A stretch of 39,022 nt of DNA from a virus: positions 1 through 39,022 of IMG/VR virus record IMGVR_UViG_3300028595_000006; one strand, given 5' to 3'. The notes under the pieces are model-generated. The model made no database searches. It was not told the DNA's origin and saw only the letters and a list, made by a program, of their open reading frames with translations. The position numbers and the translations under genes are program-made. This document shows positions 7,279 to 14,378 of this stretch, piece by piece. Each line of letters opens with the position of its first letter. Within the stretch, counting starts at the first letter, position 1.

Positions 7279-7592
7279 AGGTCTACGTCGCAAGCCCGTT
7301 CGGGGGCGAAGAAGAAAACCTGGAGTACGCGCGCCTGTGCCTGGCCGACAGCATCGACAGGGGCGAAGTACCGTTCGCACCACACCTGCTCTACCCGCAG
7401 GTCCTCGACGACTCGGACGAGGAGGATCGGGGGACCGGCATGGAGCTTGCCCGGGAGTGGATCGACAGCTGCGATCTGCTCGTGCTGTACGTGGACCGTG
7501 GGGTCTCCGACGGGATGGTCGCCGAGGCCGAGGAAGCAAACCTGCTAGGAATCCCCGTCGAGCATCGGAACCTGTGGGGCAGAACGCTATGA
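7275..7592 (+). CDS. DUF4406/DUF7768-like protein (nucleoside 2-deoxyribosyltransferase fold)
   Basis: 105 residues from ATG 7275 (ATGA overlap). Opens with MKVYVASPFGG, then EYARLCLADSIDRGEVPFAPHLLYPQ, GMELAREWIDSCDLLVLYVDRGVSDGM and AEEANLLGIPVEHRN. This is the standard order for the small phage and bacterial proteins with a 2-deoxyribosyltransferase-like Rossmann fold. Members are thought to act on nucleotides or related small molecules; the activity of phage versions is unproven. The next ATG overlaps its stop. Confidence 0.8.
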   Translation: MKVYVASPFGGEEENLEYARLCLADSIDRGEVPFAPHLLYPQVLDDSDEEDRGTGMELAREWIDSCDLLVLYVDRGVSDGMVAEAEEANLLGIPVEHRNLWGRTL

Positions 7593-7918
7593 TTCGGCAC
7601 TGGGAGAGGAAGTTCATGCACGAGAATGCTGAGAAAACGGTCGAGATCAATCGGGAGAACCTGTGGACGTTGATCCTGTGGGCCACCCGCTACTCCTGCG
7701 GACGCAACACCTACGCGCTCTCGCTGACCATCGACATCGTGCTCGAGCACCTGCGGGACCTGACGCCTGCTGAGCGTCACAAGCTCGTCCAGGAACTTGA
7801 GGTCGAGTCCAGGATCCGACCGAGCGCCCAGTGCGCCAAGGAAGCTGGGGAAGGCGCCAGGAAGATCCGCGATGCCTCAGAAAAGCTCGAAGCGGCGCAG
7901 CATTCAGCTACAGATTGA
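7589..7918 (+). CDS. Hypothetical protein
   Basis: 109 residues from the overlapping ATG at 7589; a start at 7616 is an alternative. The stretch VEINRENLWTLILWATRYSCGRNTYALSLTIDIVLEHL looks like a compact helical domain. The C-terminal third is charged and low in complexity, and it overlaps the next gene by 47 bases. No family recognised. Confidence 0.55.
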   Translation: MIRHWERKFMHENAEKTVEINRENLWTLILWATRYSCGRNTYALSLTIDIVLEHLRDLTPAERHKLVQELEVESRIRPSAQCAKEAGEGARKIRDASEKLEAAQHSATD

Positions 7919-8312
7919 GGCGTTCGACGACTCCTGTGGGCCGTGTCGGTTCCTCCGACGCCCCGGAAACCGCAAGCCGGAGTGCCAGCTCTTCCAGGGC
8001 TCGCTCGGGCACTCCGGGGAAGAGGTTCGCCGTTGCACGGCCTGCAAGGACGCTGAGAGCTGGGCCTGCTACTCCAGGAAGCCTGACAGGGAGGGGCTGG
8101 AGTTCCTCGCTTCTGAGGCGTCTTGGAGGCTGAGGATGAGCCATGCGGTGAGCGACAGGAAGAGGAAGGCGCGTCTCCACAAGGAGGCGGAGTGGCTCAC
8201 CTGGAAGGGGAAGCAGCTCAGTACTTCTGAAGCTCCCGCTGGAGATAATTCAAGGCCTTCTTCAGGTCCTTCTTCAGTGGGCCCTTCCGGCCGGCCCGTG
8301 AGATGTACTTGA
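7872..8312 (+). CDS. Cysteine-rich hypothetical protein, last gene of the rightward unit
   Basis: 146 residues from ATG 7872. Residues about 20-80 carry CGPCRF, CQLF, CTACKD and CY, a likely zinc-binding arrangement. Then a basic helical stretch follows (SDRKRKARLHKEAEWLTWKGKQ). The final about 30 residues (Ser/Pro/Gly-rich) are coded by DNA that is antisense to the end of the leftward DUF3310 gene, so the two convergent genes overlap by 95 bases. I see no intrinsic terminator between them. Confidence 0.6.
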   Translation: MPQKSSKRRSIQLQIEAFDDSCGPCRFLRRPGNRKPECQLFQGSLGHSGEEVRRCTACKDAESWACYSRKPDREGLEFLASEASWRLRMSHAVSDRKRKARLHKEAEWLTWKGKQLSTSEAPAGDNSRPSSGPSSVGPSGRPVRCT

Positions 8313-8583
8313 CAACGTTACCTAGGCAGTACGGGAGGTCCCAGTCTATAATCACCTCCCGCGGCTGATACTTTCTTCCCGCCACGTAGTGGTCTGGGTT
8401 CTCAAGGTCGTCGTCGAGGTCATCGCACTCCGAAGACGTGCCCGTCGACGAGGGCGCGGTAGTCTCTGGTGATGGGGACGAAGCGCCCCCACGTGCCCCC
8501 CTTCGGGTCTTGCTCGATGATCCCGAAGCCGTGCTGGTAGCTTCGGCGCGCTGCTGCTCTATTTCGGTAGAAGATTTGATCAT
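8218..8583 (-). CDS. DUF3310 protein (T7 gp1.7-like family)
   Basis: 121 residues if started at ATG 8583, which has GGAG three bases upstream. The C-terminal half is a clear DUF3310 domain: NPDHYV, IIDWDLPYCLGNVVKYISRAGRKG, then DLKKALNYLQREL. The family includes T7 gp1.7, a nucleotide kinase. The N-terminal about 55 residues are Ser/Thr-rich and lie, out of frame, inside the end of the metallophosphoesterase gene (164-base overlap). There is no in-frame ATG, GTG or TTG between that stretch and the NPDHY motif, so either the overlap is real or a start or frameshift is hidden here. Confidence 0.75.
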   Translation of the reverse strand: MIKSSTEIEQQRAEATSTASGSSSKTRRGARGGASSPSPETTAPSSTGTSSECDDLDDDLENPDHYVAGRKYQPREVIIDWDLPYCLGNVVKYISRAGRKGPLKKDLKKALNYLQRELQKY

Positions 8584-9190
8584 GGTCTCCGATCCATCCA
8601 ACGTTGACGGCTGAGACGAACCCGGCTGGGTGGTCGTCCCTCAAGACTGGTTGGCTCCACATGTTCCCGGCGTGGGTGTGTCCGAAAACGACGGTGGAGC
8701 CGACGAGGTTCAGCGACCTGGAGCCGGCGGTCAGGCCGGAGACCCCGAAGTCGTGCGAGAAGTAGCAGTCGCCGAAGGCGAAGTAGCTCCCGTATTCACA
8801 CCAATGGATGCCGCGCTTGTCCAGGTCGAGAGAGGACGCCCAGGACACCATACCTTCCAGCTGCGGCGCTTTCTCTTGGATGTAGGTCTCGAATCTGGAT
8901 TCATGGTTTCCTAACGCATAGTGAGTGATGCCAAGCTCATCGAGGCCCCAGCTGGCCGCCTCGATCTCCCGGTCCAAAGAGACCTGCTGCCTGCGGCTCT
9001 TCGCAAAGCGCGAGATGGACCAGCAGTCGGCAAGGTCCCCGATGGAGATGACGGCCTCGGGCTTGAGGTCCTCGATGATTCCCTTGAGGAGCTGAACGCA
9101 CTGCCTGTCGTGGAACGGGTAGTGCGCGTCTGGCACAACGAGCGCCAGACCTACCGAAGGGAAGTGGCGCTCGTTGCAGAGCATCTTCAT
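8420..9190 (-). CDS. Calcineurin-like metallophosphoesterase
   Basis: 256 residues from ATG 9190, which overlaps the upstream stop (ATGA). All signature motifs are present in order: D21-A-H23, G51-D52, G94-N-H-E97, H146 (YFSHDF) and G170-H-T-H173. These bind two metals and the phosphate. Phage members are often linked to nucleic-acid or nucleotide phosphate hydrolysis. The C-terminal segment (YQHGFGIIEQDPKGGTWGRFVPI) is typical of phage versions. It lies after the lysis genes at the end of the leftward unit. Confidence 0.85.
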   Translation of the reverse strand: MKMLCNERHFPSVGLALVVPDAHYPFHDRQCVQLLKGIIEDLKPEAVISIGDLADCWSISRFAKSRRQQVSLDREIEAASWGLDELGITHYALGNHESRFETYIQEKAPQLEGMVSWASSLDLDKRGIHWCEYGSYFAFGDCYFSHDFGVSGLTAGSRSLNLVGSTVVFGHTHAGNMWSQPVLRDDHPAGFVSAVNVGWIGDHDQIFYRNRAAARRSYQHGFGIIEQDPKGGTWGRFVPITRDYRALVDGHVFGVR

Positions 9191-9393
9191 CCCCCTCCGC
9201 AGCTCGCCACGAGGTAGCTCATGATGGAGACCACGAGGGACACGACGGCGCCCCACTTGACCCCTTCCGCTCCTCCGTGCTTCCTCGCGGCAACCAGCTG
9301 GCGCTCCTCGGCGTGAGTGAGGTGCTGCGCCAGCATGTCGTACAGAGAAACCAGCTTCCGCTCGATCTCGTCCAGCCTCTCGTCGGTTGTCAC
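9187..9393 (-). CDS. Holin-like small membrane protein
   Basis: 68 residues from GTG 9393, overlapping the lysin stop (GTGA). The N-terminal half is a charged coiled coil (DERLDEIERKLVSLYDMLAQ), and the C-terminal end is one membrane helix (WGAVVSLVVSIMSYLVASC). This arrangement resembles XhlA-type holins. Position directly after a lysin candidate and lipoprotein supports a role in lysis timing, but a single helix could also serve another envelope function. Confidence 0.6.
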   Translation of the reverse strand: MTTDERLDEIERKLVSLYDMLAQHLTHAEERQLVAARKHGGAEGVKWGAVVSLVVSIMSYLVASCGGG

Positions 9394-10091
9394 TGTCGGT
9401 CCCTCCAGTTGGGGTAGCACTCCTCTGGGATGAGGCACTCGTCCCTCAGCTCGAGCTGCTCCGCCATGCCCCAAAGCTCCCAGATGTCCAGGAAGCGCAG
9501 CATGGCCCGCTTCCGTCCGTTCTCGTCCTCGGTCCACCGGCCCCCGTGGGCGGCCTCGGCGTCCCTCACACGTAGGCGCCCGTCGACGCCCCCGGGGCCC
9601 TCGAAGGGCGAGCCCTGCCCGTAATCCCAGGTTTGGATCTCGTCGCCGAAGTCGAAGGCTACCACGCAGACATGAGCGTTGCCTCCGGGGCCCAAGATCA
9701 GGATGTCACCGAGAGCGAGCGTGTCGTCCTCGTCGACGTTCTCAGCGTACTCCGAGAAGGCCAGCCGGCTCACGGGGTTCGATGGCGCATCCTGGTGTCC
9801 CGAGCGCCCGACGAAGGGGAAGCGCAGTCCCATCATCTCGAGCATCCAGTGCCCAAGGTAGGCGCAGCTCGAGAAGCCCTTGCCCCATCTCTTCGCCCAA
9901 ACGAGCATGTCCTTTGTGACAAACTCGTGCCGCTTGCTACCGAAGGTTGGAACCCCGACCTCAGGGTTGGGGCCGGTTGCCCAGTCACAGAGGAGGCTTG
10001 CCACGAGGCGTACCTCCATCTGCGTCTGTGGCTCGACAGCCTTCAGCTTGATGCCCTTAGCTCTTGCCTGATCAATCAGCTCCTGACTCAT
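9390..10091 (-). CDS. Putative endolysin, NlpC/P60- or CHAP-like cysteine peptidase
   Basis: 233 residues from ATG 10091. A candidate catalytic Cys lies at C76 in FSSCAYLGHWMLEMMG at the start of a helix, and a candidate His at H140 in GGNAHVCVVAF, after GDILIL. This is the C...H order and spacing of papain-like NlpC/P60 or CHAP domains that cleave peptidoglycan stem peptides. The C-terminal part (about residues 165-233) is an extra domain of unknown role. The gene overlaps the upstream lipoprotein gene by 20 bases and the downstream holin-like gene by 4. Motif-level assignment only. Confidence 0.55.
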   Translation of the reverse strand: MSQELIDQARAKGIKLKAVEPQTQMEVRLVASLLCDWATGPNPEVGVPTFGSKRHEFVTKDMLVWAKRWGKGFSSCAYLGHWMLEMMGLRFPFVGRSGHQDAPSNPVSRLAFSEYAENVDEDDTLALGDILILGPGGNAHVCVVAFDFGDEIQTWDYGQGSPFEGPGGVDGRLRVRDAEAAHGGRWTEDENGRKRAMLRFLDIWELWGMAEQLELRDECLIPEECYPNWRDRQ

Positions 10092-10320
10092 TCGCGATCT
10101 CCTTCACACGGCAGTAGGCCGTGTGCCTATCATAGGCCTCCTGGGCCAGGGCCATGCAAAGAGAATCCTTGAAGTCGACGCATTCCAGCGCAGCGGTAGC
10201 AGCGAGGGCCATGCGGGTCGCCGCGAGCCCCTCCATCGAGCAGGGGTCCGGGGGCTTCTTGGGGAGAAGCGAGCAGCCCGTGAGGGCAAGAGCGGACGTG
10301 AGAACGAGAGCTTTCAGCAT
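10072..10320 (-). CDS. Small lipoprotein, possible outer-membrane spanin
   Basis: 82 residues. ATG at 10320 is preceded by AGGAGGAATC, an excellent ribosome binding site. The signal peptide has a lipobox: MLKALVLTSALALTGC, with lipidation expected on Cys16. The mature part begins with Pro-rich SLLPKKPPDPC, then a helix with several Cys. Pro-rich small lipoproteins next to lysin and holin genes are typical of outer-membrane spanins (Rz1-like), which act only in Gram-negative hosts. No inner-membrane spanin partner was identified, so the role remains inferred. Confidence 0.7.
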   Translation of the reverse strand: MLKALVLTSALALTGCSLLPKKPPDPCSMEGLAATRMALAATAALECVDFKDSLCMALAQEAYDRHTAYCRVKEIANESGAD

Positions 10321-10328
10321 GATTCCTC

Positions 10329-10673
10329 CTACTTCCGGAGTATGGGCGTAGCACCCTCCGGTGAGACGATCTCTTCCTTGGGGATTGGCTTCCCCTCCAC
10401 CACGACGCACTTGGCAAGCAGAGCTGTTGCCTCAGCGCGAAGCTTCAAGCTGAGCTTGGAGTAGTCGACTTCCTCCTTGTCGAGCGCGTAGCCGGTCTCT
10501 GTGGGGACCGGGTCCTTCTCTCGAAGAGTCCAGCCGATGGGGTCCTCTGACGGGTCGTCAGCGATTGGGTAGTGGCGCCCCGGAGTGACAGGGCGGGCTT
10601 TGCGAGGTCCGCCCTTGACGAGGATGTCCAACTCGGCGATGCGGACAAGATCAGTTTTGGCTCCAGTGATCAT
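10329..10673 (-). CDS. Hypothetical protein
   Basis: 114 residues; ATG at 10673 overlaps the upstream stop (ATGA). Contains HYPIADDPSEDPIGWTLREKDP and a helical EATALLAKC segment. No family recognised. Between the lectin-like protein and the lipoprotein in the leftward unit. Confidence 0.6.
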   Translation of the reverse strand: MITGAKTDLVRIAELDILVKGGPRKARPVTPGRHYPIADDPSEDPIGWTLREKDPVPTETGYALDKEEVDYSKLSLKLRAEATALLAKCVVVEGKPIPKEEIVSPEGATPILRK

Positions 10674-11377
10674 TGAGCGCCCATCCAGCTCTCCAGCGAG
10701 CTTCGCTCGCCTCCGCTGAGGGGAGAGTTGAAGAAGACGACGTGCTTCACCGTGCCGATCATGCCTGTGTTCGCCGTGTATGCCGGCAGGCGATTTCCGA
10801 GCACCGCCTCAGTCGTTGCGTTGGCGAACGTCCCGCTGTCGCCTATGGCAAAGTAATTCCCATTCGATCTAGCAAACGTTGTCCCGCCGGTGCGCCACAT
10901 CAGCGTCGTAACGTCCAGGCCGTCGGTCGCCGAATGGACCGCGATAGGGGACTGTGTCCCAGCGTCGTTGGTGGACCTCGCAATCAGGTCGTTCGTCAGC
11001 TGATAGATGCTCTCTCGTCTACCGCCGGAGTCCGGCCCCGCGTCGAACAGGTAGTCCCCGGCCCCGTAGGTCGTGACGCGCCAGCGGAACGCAATCAGGA
11101 ACTCGCCAGATTCAAGCACGTCGCGAGCGGCCGTGTCCGCCATTGACAGATACTGGTACCCGGTGGAGAATACCAGCCCATTGGCGCCCTGCTCGGGTTG
11201 CAGGGAGCCGACGGGCTGCGACATGGCGAAGCCTGATATCTGGTCAGTCCACACACTGACCCCAGTTTCGACCGCGATCCCGGCGGAGTGGTCCCACCAG
11301 GCAAGCGCGCCGAGGGATCTGGGATCAGGAGACGGAACCCCTGTGAACCTCCGGTTTCTGATTCCCCTGCGGATCAT
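10670..11377 (-). CDS. LamG/concanavalin A-like (lectin-fold) virion protein
   Basis: 235 residues, starting at TAATG. The pattern LGALAWWDHSAGIAVETG-SVWTDQISG, followed by beta-strand segments and ending with VKHVVFFNSPLSGGERSSLESWMG, is typical of phage jelly-roll lectin domains of the LamG/concanavalin type. These are often found on tail spikes or head decorations that bind host glycans. It lies downstream of the ejection proteins and could be the receptor-binding or adhesion protein. Assignment rests on pattern only. Confidence 0.6.
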   Translation of the reverse strand: MIRRGIRNRRFTGVPSPDPRSLGALAWWDHSAGIAVETGVSVWTDQISGFAMSQPVGSLQPEQGANGLVFSTGYQYLSMADTAARDVLESGEFLIAFRWRVTTYGAGDYLFDAGPDSGGRRESIYQLTNDLIARSTNDAGTQSPIAVHSATDGLDVTTLMWRTGGTTFARSNGNYFAIGDSGTFANATTEAVLGNRLPAYTANTGMIGTVKHVVFFNSPLSGGERSSLESWMGAQ

Positions 11378-11766
11378 TAGTCGCTCGACAGTCTCATGTA
11401 GACGACCGCAGTAGTGGAGTCCGCTTCTCGGTTGAAGTAGACCGAGGTGTCTCGCCCGGGCTTCGGGAGCCGGACGTGATCTGATTGCCCCTGGGCCAGG
11501 TAGTCCCCGAGAGCCGTCGAGGAAGCGCCGGCTGAGGAGGAGGCCACGGTGCGGTCTACCGCCACTGCACCGTCAGTGCTGAAGTGGTAGTGGACGTTGC
11601 CGTTGAGAGCCGTCAGCTTGACGTACTTCCCCAGGAAGGACGCCGGGACCACGTTGCTGTAGTGCCCCGTGCTGGCCGCGAAGAGGCGAACCGTGCTCAC
11701 CTCGGTCGTCGAGGCCATCGGAGGGGTGACGTTGTCTGCTTGGTATCCTGCTCCTGCCATTTTCAT
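11377..11766 (-). CDS. Small beta-rich structural protein (candidate)
   Basis: 129 residues, ATG 11766 overlapping the upstream stop (ATGA). Composition is rich in Thr, Ser and Val, with segments VRLFAASTGHYSNVVPASFLGKYV and TSVYFNREADSTTAVVYMRL, suggesting a beta-sandwich. Such proteins often sit on the virion surface as decoration or fibre-attachment units. It directly precedes the lectin-like gene in the transcript. No family recognised. Confidence 0.6.
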   Translation of the reverse strand: MKMAGAGYQADNVTPPMASTTEVSTVRLFAASTGHYSNVVPASFLGKYVKLTALNGNVHYHFSTDGAVAVDRTVASSSAGASSTALGDYLAQGQSDHVRLPKPGRDTSVYFNREADSTTAVVYMRLSSD

Positions 11767-14378
11767 ACTCCATCAAGGGTGGTCATCATCTGGTCCCCGA
11801 GCTTTCCGAGCGAAGTGCCGCCCCTGGGCTTCGGAGAAGGGGATTGGCCGCCGGGAGGTCCTCCGGGGCCTTGCTGCTGCGGCGGGGGAGACCGCCACAC
11901 GCTTTGCGACAGCTGAATGAAGTCCGGCGCCATCGTGGGGTCTCCCACGATATCGAACAGCATCGACAGCTGGACCTTTCGGTCGTAGGGCAGCGGGCGC
12001 GGGGTCGCTGCAATGTGGGTGAGCGCCATCATCTGGAAGCGATGCCACATTTGGGGGTAGATGGCCTTCACGGCCTCCACGGCGTCCTTGTCGATCTCCC
12101 CGGCTGCGATGCCCTCGTAGATGTCCATCGGGTTGTTGGCGGCATCGATGATGCGTAGGTACCTACGCATCTCGCCCACTGTGGGATACGGCTTGTTCTC
12201 CTCCGCCAGCGGCTGGAAGGAGTGCTGCTGCTTGCGCGTCAGGACCCGGGGCCGGCGGGAGTCCAGCTCCGTGATGATCCGGTCGAGCTGCTGGCCGAGG
12301 CGCACGGCGGTCATCGGGTCGTCATCGAAGTCGGACAGCTCCGTTGCTGCCTCGTGGGCCAGCTGGGGGTCGGCCTTGTACTTCGCAATGGCGTCGATGG
12401 CAGTGTCGTAGCGCTCCTCCAGTTCCTCCTTGTCGACCAGGTGGCGAGTCATCCTAGCCGTGGCCTTGGCGCGGCCCTGCTGGACGCCGGAGATGACGGC
12501 CCCGAGAGCCTTCGTCGGGGAGAAGCGGGCCTTGACCTCCGAGGCCGGCTCCGCGAGAGCCTTAGCGGCCTCCTCGAGCTTGCTGCTCTGGACGATCTTC
12601 TTGCCGCCCAGCCACAGGCGCGCGTCCTGGTAGGTGCGGATCATCTTGGCGGCGATGGGGTCAGCAGCGACACGCGCGGCGCCGCCAGCGACAGCCTGGA
12701 TCGGCTGCCCGGTGGCGATACCGGTCTGGGCCCATTGCCCGCCAGCTCGGAAGCCGGACACGCTCGGGCCGGACAGCTTCCCGAGGTCCTTGGACGTTCG
12801 CCGTATCATCGGCAGGTCGCCCAAGGAGCGGACGGCCTCGCCGCCAACGCCGGCCGCGGTCATATAATCGGAAAAGAGGTCCTGCAGGGCTTCCCCGGCG
12901 CCTCGGTCGAAGCCTTTCCCCTTGCTGGCCGACAGCTCGAACGCGGCCGCGAGCACCGTCTCGGCACTGACGGTTTGCCCTGGGTCCGCAAGGGCGATCT
13001 CACCCTTCGGCCTTACCTCGACGGCTCCGAAGTCCGTCTCGTCGAGAATACGCATCCCGACGAGGGTGTCGGGCTTCACGGGCTCGGGGGCGATCTGGAT
13101 CCCGAGCTTCCGCTCCACGAGGTCCTGGAGGCGCTTGGCGTTGCCCCCTTTGACAACACTGAGCGCCTGGACGACATCGGAGGCGCGGAACAGCCCCTCC
13201 GGGGCCTCCTTGGCGGCCTTCATGGCGCGGGCCTCGATCTGGTCGGCTACGAGGTCGACTGCCGCCGCCCGGAGCTGTGGGTCCTCCTGCTTGCGCAGGA
13301 AGGCCTCGAGGTTCCGCCCGCGTTTCTCAGCAGCAGCCTTCGCGATAACCTCCTGGCGCTGGGCAGCCTTCAAGGCGTCCGGGCCGACCCCGCTCCACTG
13401 ACGGGGGTCCGTGAGATCAATCTCGTGATCCCGAGCGATGCGCTCGAAGTCGTAGATGGCGTCGGTGAACGCCTCGGAGGTCCCGCCCCTGCGGATAGCC
13501 TCCTGCTCAGCTGAGGCAGCAAGCCCGCTTCGGTGGAGACGGATCTCCTTCTCTTGGAGGTCTGAGAGGCCGAGGAGCCCGCGGCGCGGCGCGGCGTCGA
13601 CAGCAGGCACGTCCGGGGTCTCCAGGGCTCCTCTGCCGCGTCGCACGGCGGCCCCGGCTAGGTCACCTAGCCCCTGGAGAGCACCGCCTGTAACGGCCCC
13701 GTAGAGGCCGGCGGTGAGGGCCACCGGAGCAACTGCGGCCCAGGTCTCCTCCGCTAGGAGGGTGTCGTACATGTTCTGCTCGGCGGCGGTCCGCTTGGAC
13801 AGCTCCTCGCCGACTGCAGTGCCAGCGGTCTCCAGCCCGCTCATCGCGGCGGCGCCGAGGCCACGAGACAGGGCTGTGCCGCCGACTGCCTCTCCGGCTG
13901 CGGTGCCCAGCAGGCTCTCGGTGAAGCCTGGAGCCGCGGCTCTTGCTGCTGCGCCTGCACCGGCTCGGGCTCCGCCGCCCAGGAGAGAAGCGCCGCCGGT
14001 GATGACAGCAGGGCCGATAGTGGCAGCCATCTCCCCAGCCATCTTGAGCTGGGGATTCTGCTGTCCGGCATACTCCTCCATGAGCTGAACTTCGCGAGCT
14101 GCCTCGTCCCCTATGATAGGGGCCGCGATAGCGCGCTTGATCATCGGAGCTGTGCCGAGAGTAGCCGCTGTCTCTACGCCGCCCAGGGCGGCCTGGCCCA
14201 TGGAGTAGGGCGGGTTGTCCCGGACAACTTTGAGCGCCTTGTGCTCGGCCTCATCGACCGGCCTATACCTGTCACGCAGTGTCGGGTCCAGCGACCCGAT
14301 GTAATCGTCAGCGATGTAGACGAGCTGCCTAGTGGTGCGGTCTAGGTATGGCCGGTAGGGGCTTTTCTCATCTGCCAT
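11763..14378 (-). CDS. Large internal virion/ejection protein
   Basis: 871 residues. ATG 14378 has GAGG nine bases upstream. The N-terminal third has Ala/Gly-rich hydrophobic stretches (AGEMAATIGPAVITGGASLLGGGARAG and AVAPVALTAGLYGAVTGGALQGL) that could insert in membranes. The middle is long, helical and charged, and the C-terminus is Pro/Gln/Gly-rich. Size, composition and position after the nozzle and another coiled-coil protein match podovirus ejection proteins (functionally like T7 gp15/gp16) that form a channel across the envelope for DNA delivery. No lysozyme motif is seen. Confidence 0.65.
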   Translation of the reverse strand: MADEKSPYRPYLDRTTRQLVYIADDYIGSLDPTLRDRYRPVDEAEHKALKVVRDNPPYSMGQAALGGVETAATLGTAPMIKRAIAAPIIGDEAAREVQLMEEYAGQQNPQLKMAGEMAATIGPAVITGGASLLGGGARAGAGAAARAAAPGFTESLLGTAAGEAVGGTALSRGLGAAAMSGLETAGTAVGEELSKRTAAEQNMYDTLLAEETWAAVAPVALTAGLYGAVTGGALQGLGDLAGAAVRRGRGALETPDVPAVDAAPRRGLLGLSDLQEKEIRLHRSGLAASAEQEAIRRGGTSEAFTDAIYDFERIARDHEIDLTDPRQWSGVGPDALKAAQRQEVIAKAAAEKRGRNLEAFLRKQEDPQLRAAAVDLVADQIEARAMKAAKEAPEGLFRASDVVQALSVVKGGNAKRLQDLVERKLGIQIAPEPVKPDTLVGMRILDETDFGAVEVRPKGEIALADPGQTVSAETVLAAAFELSASKGKGFDRGAGEALQDLFSDYMTAAGVGGEAVRSLGDLPMIRRTSKDLGKLSGPSVSGFRAGGQWAQTGIATGQPIQAVAGGAARVAADPIAAKMIRTYQDARLWLGGKKIVQSSKLEEAAKALAEPASEVKARFSPTKALGAVISGVQQGRAKATARMTRHLVDKEELEERYDTAIDAIAKYKADPQLAHEAATELSDFDDDPMTAVRLGQQLDRIITELDSRRPRVLTRKQQHSFQPLAEENKPYPTVGEMRRYLRIIDAANNPMDIYEGIAAGEIDKDAVEAVKAIYPQMWHRFQMMALTHIAATPRPLPYDRKVQLSMLFDIVGDPTMAPDFIQLSQSVWRSPPPQQQGPGGPPGGQSPSPKPRGGTSLGKLGDQMMTTLDGV

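Noticed and set aside
9390-10172. Long plus-strand frame opposite the lysin gene
   Set aside because: Antisense shadow; the minus-strand frame has catalytic-type motifs and overlaps with neighbouring starts.
12222-13514. 430-codon open frame opposite the large ejection protein gene
   Set aside because: Antisense shadow caused by high third-position GC; no ribosome site and the composition mirrors the minus-strand gene.
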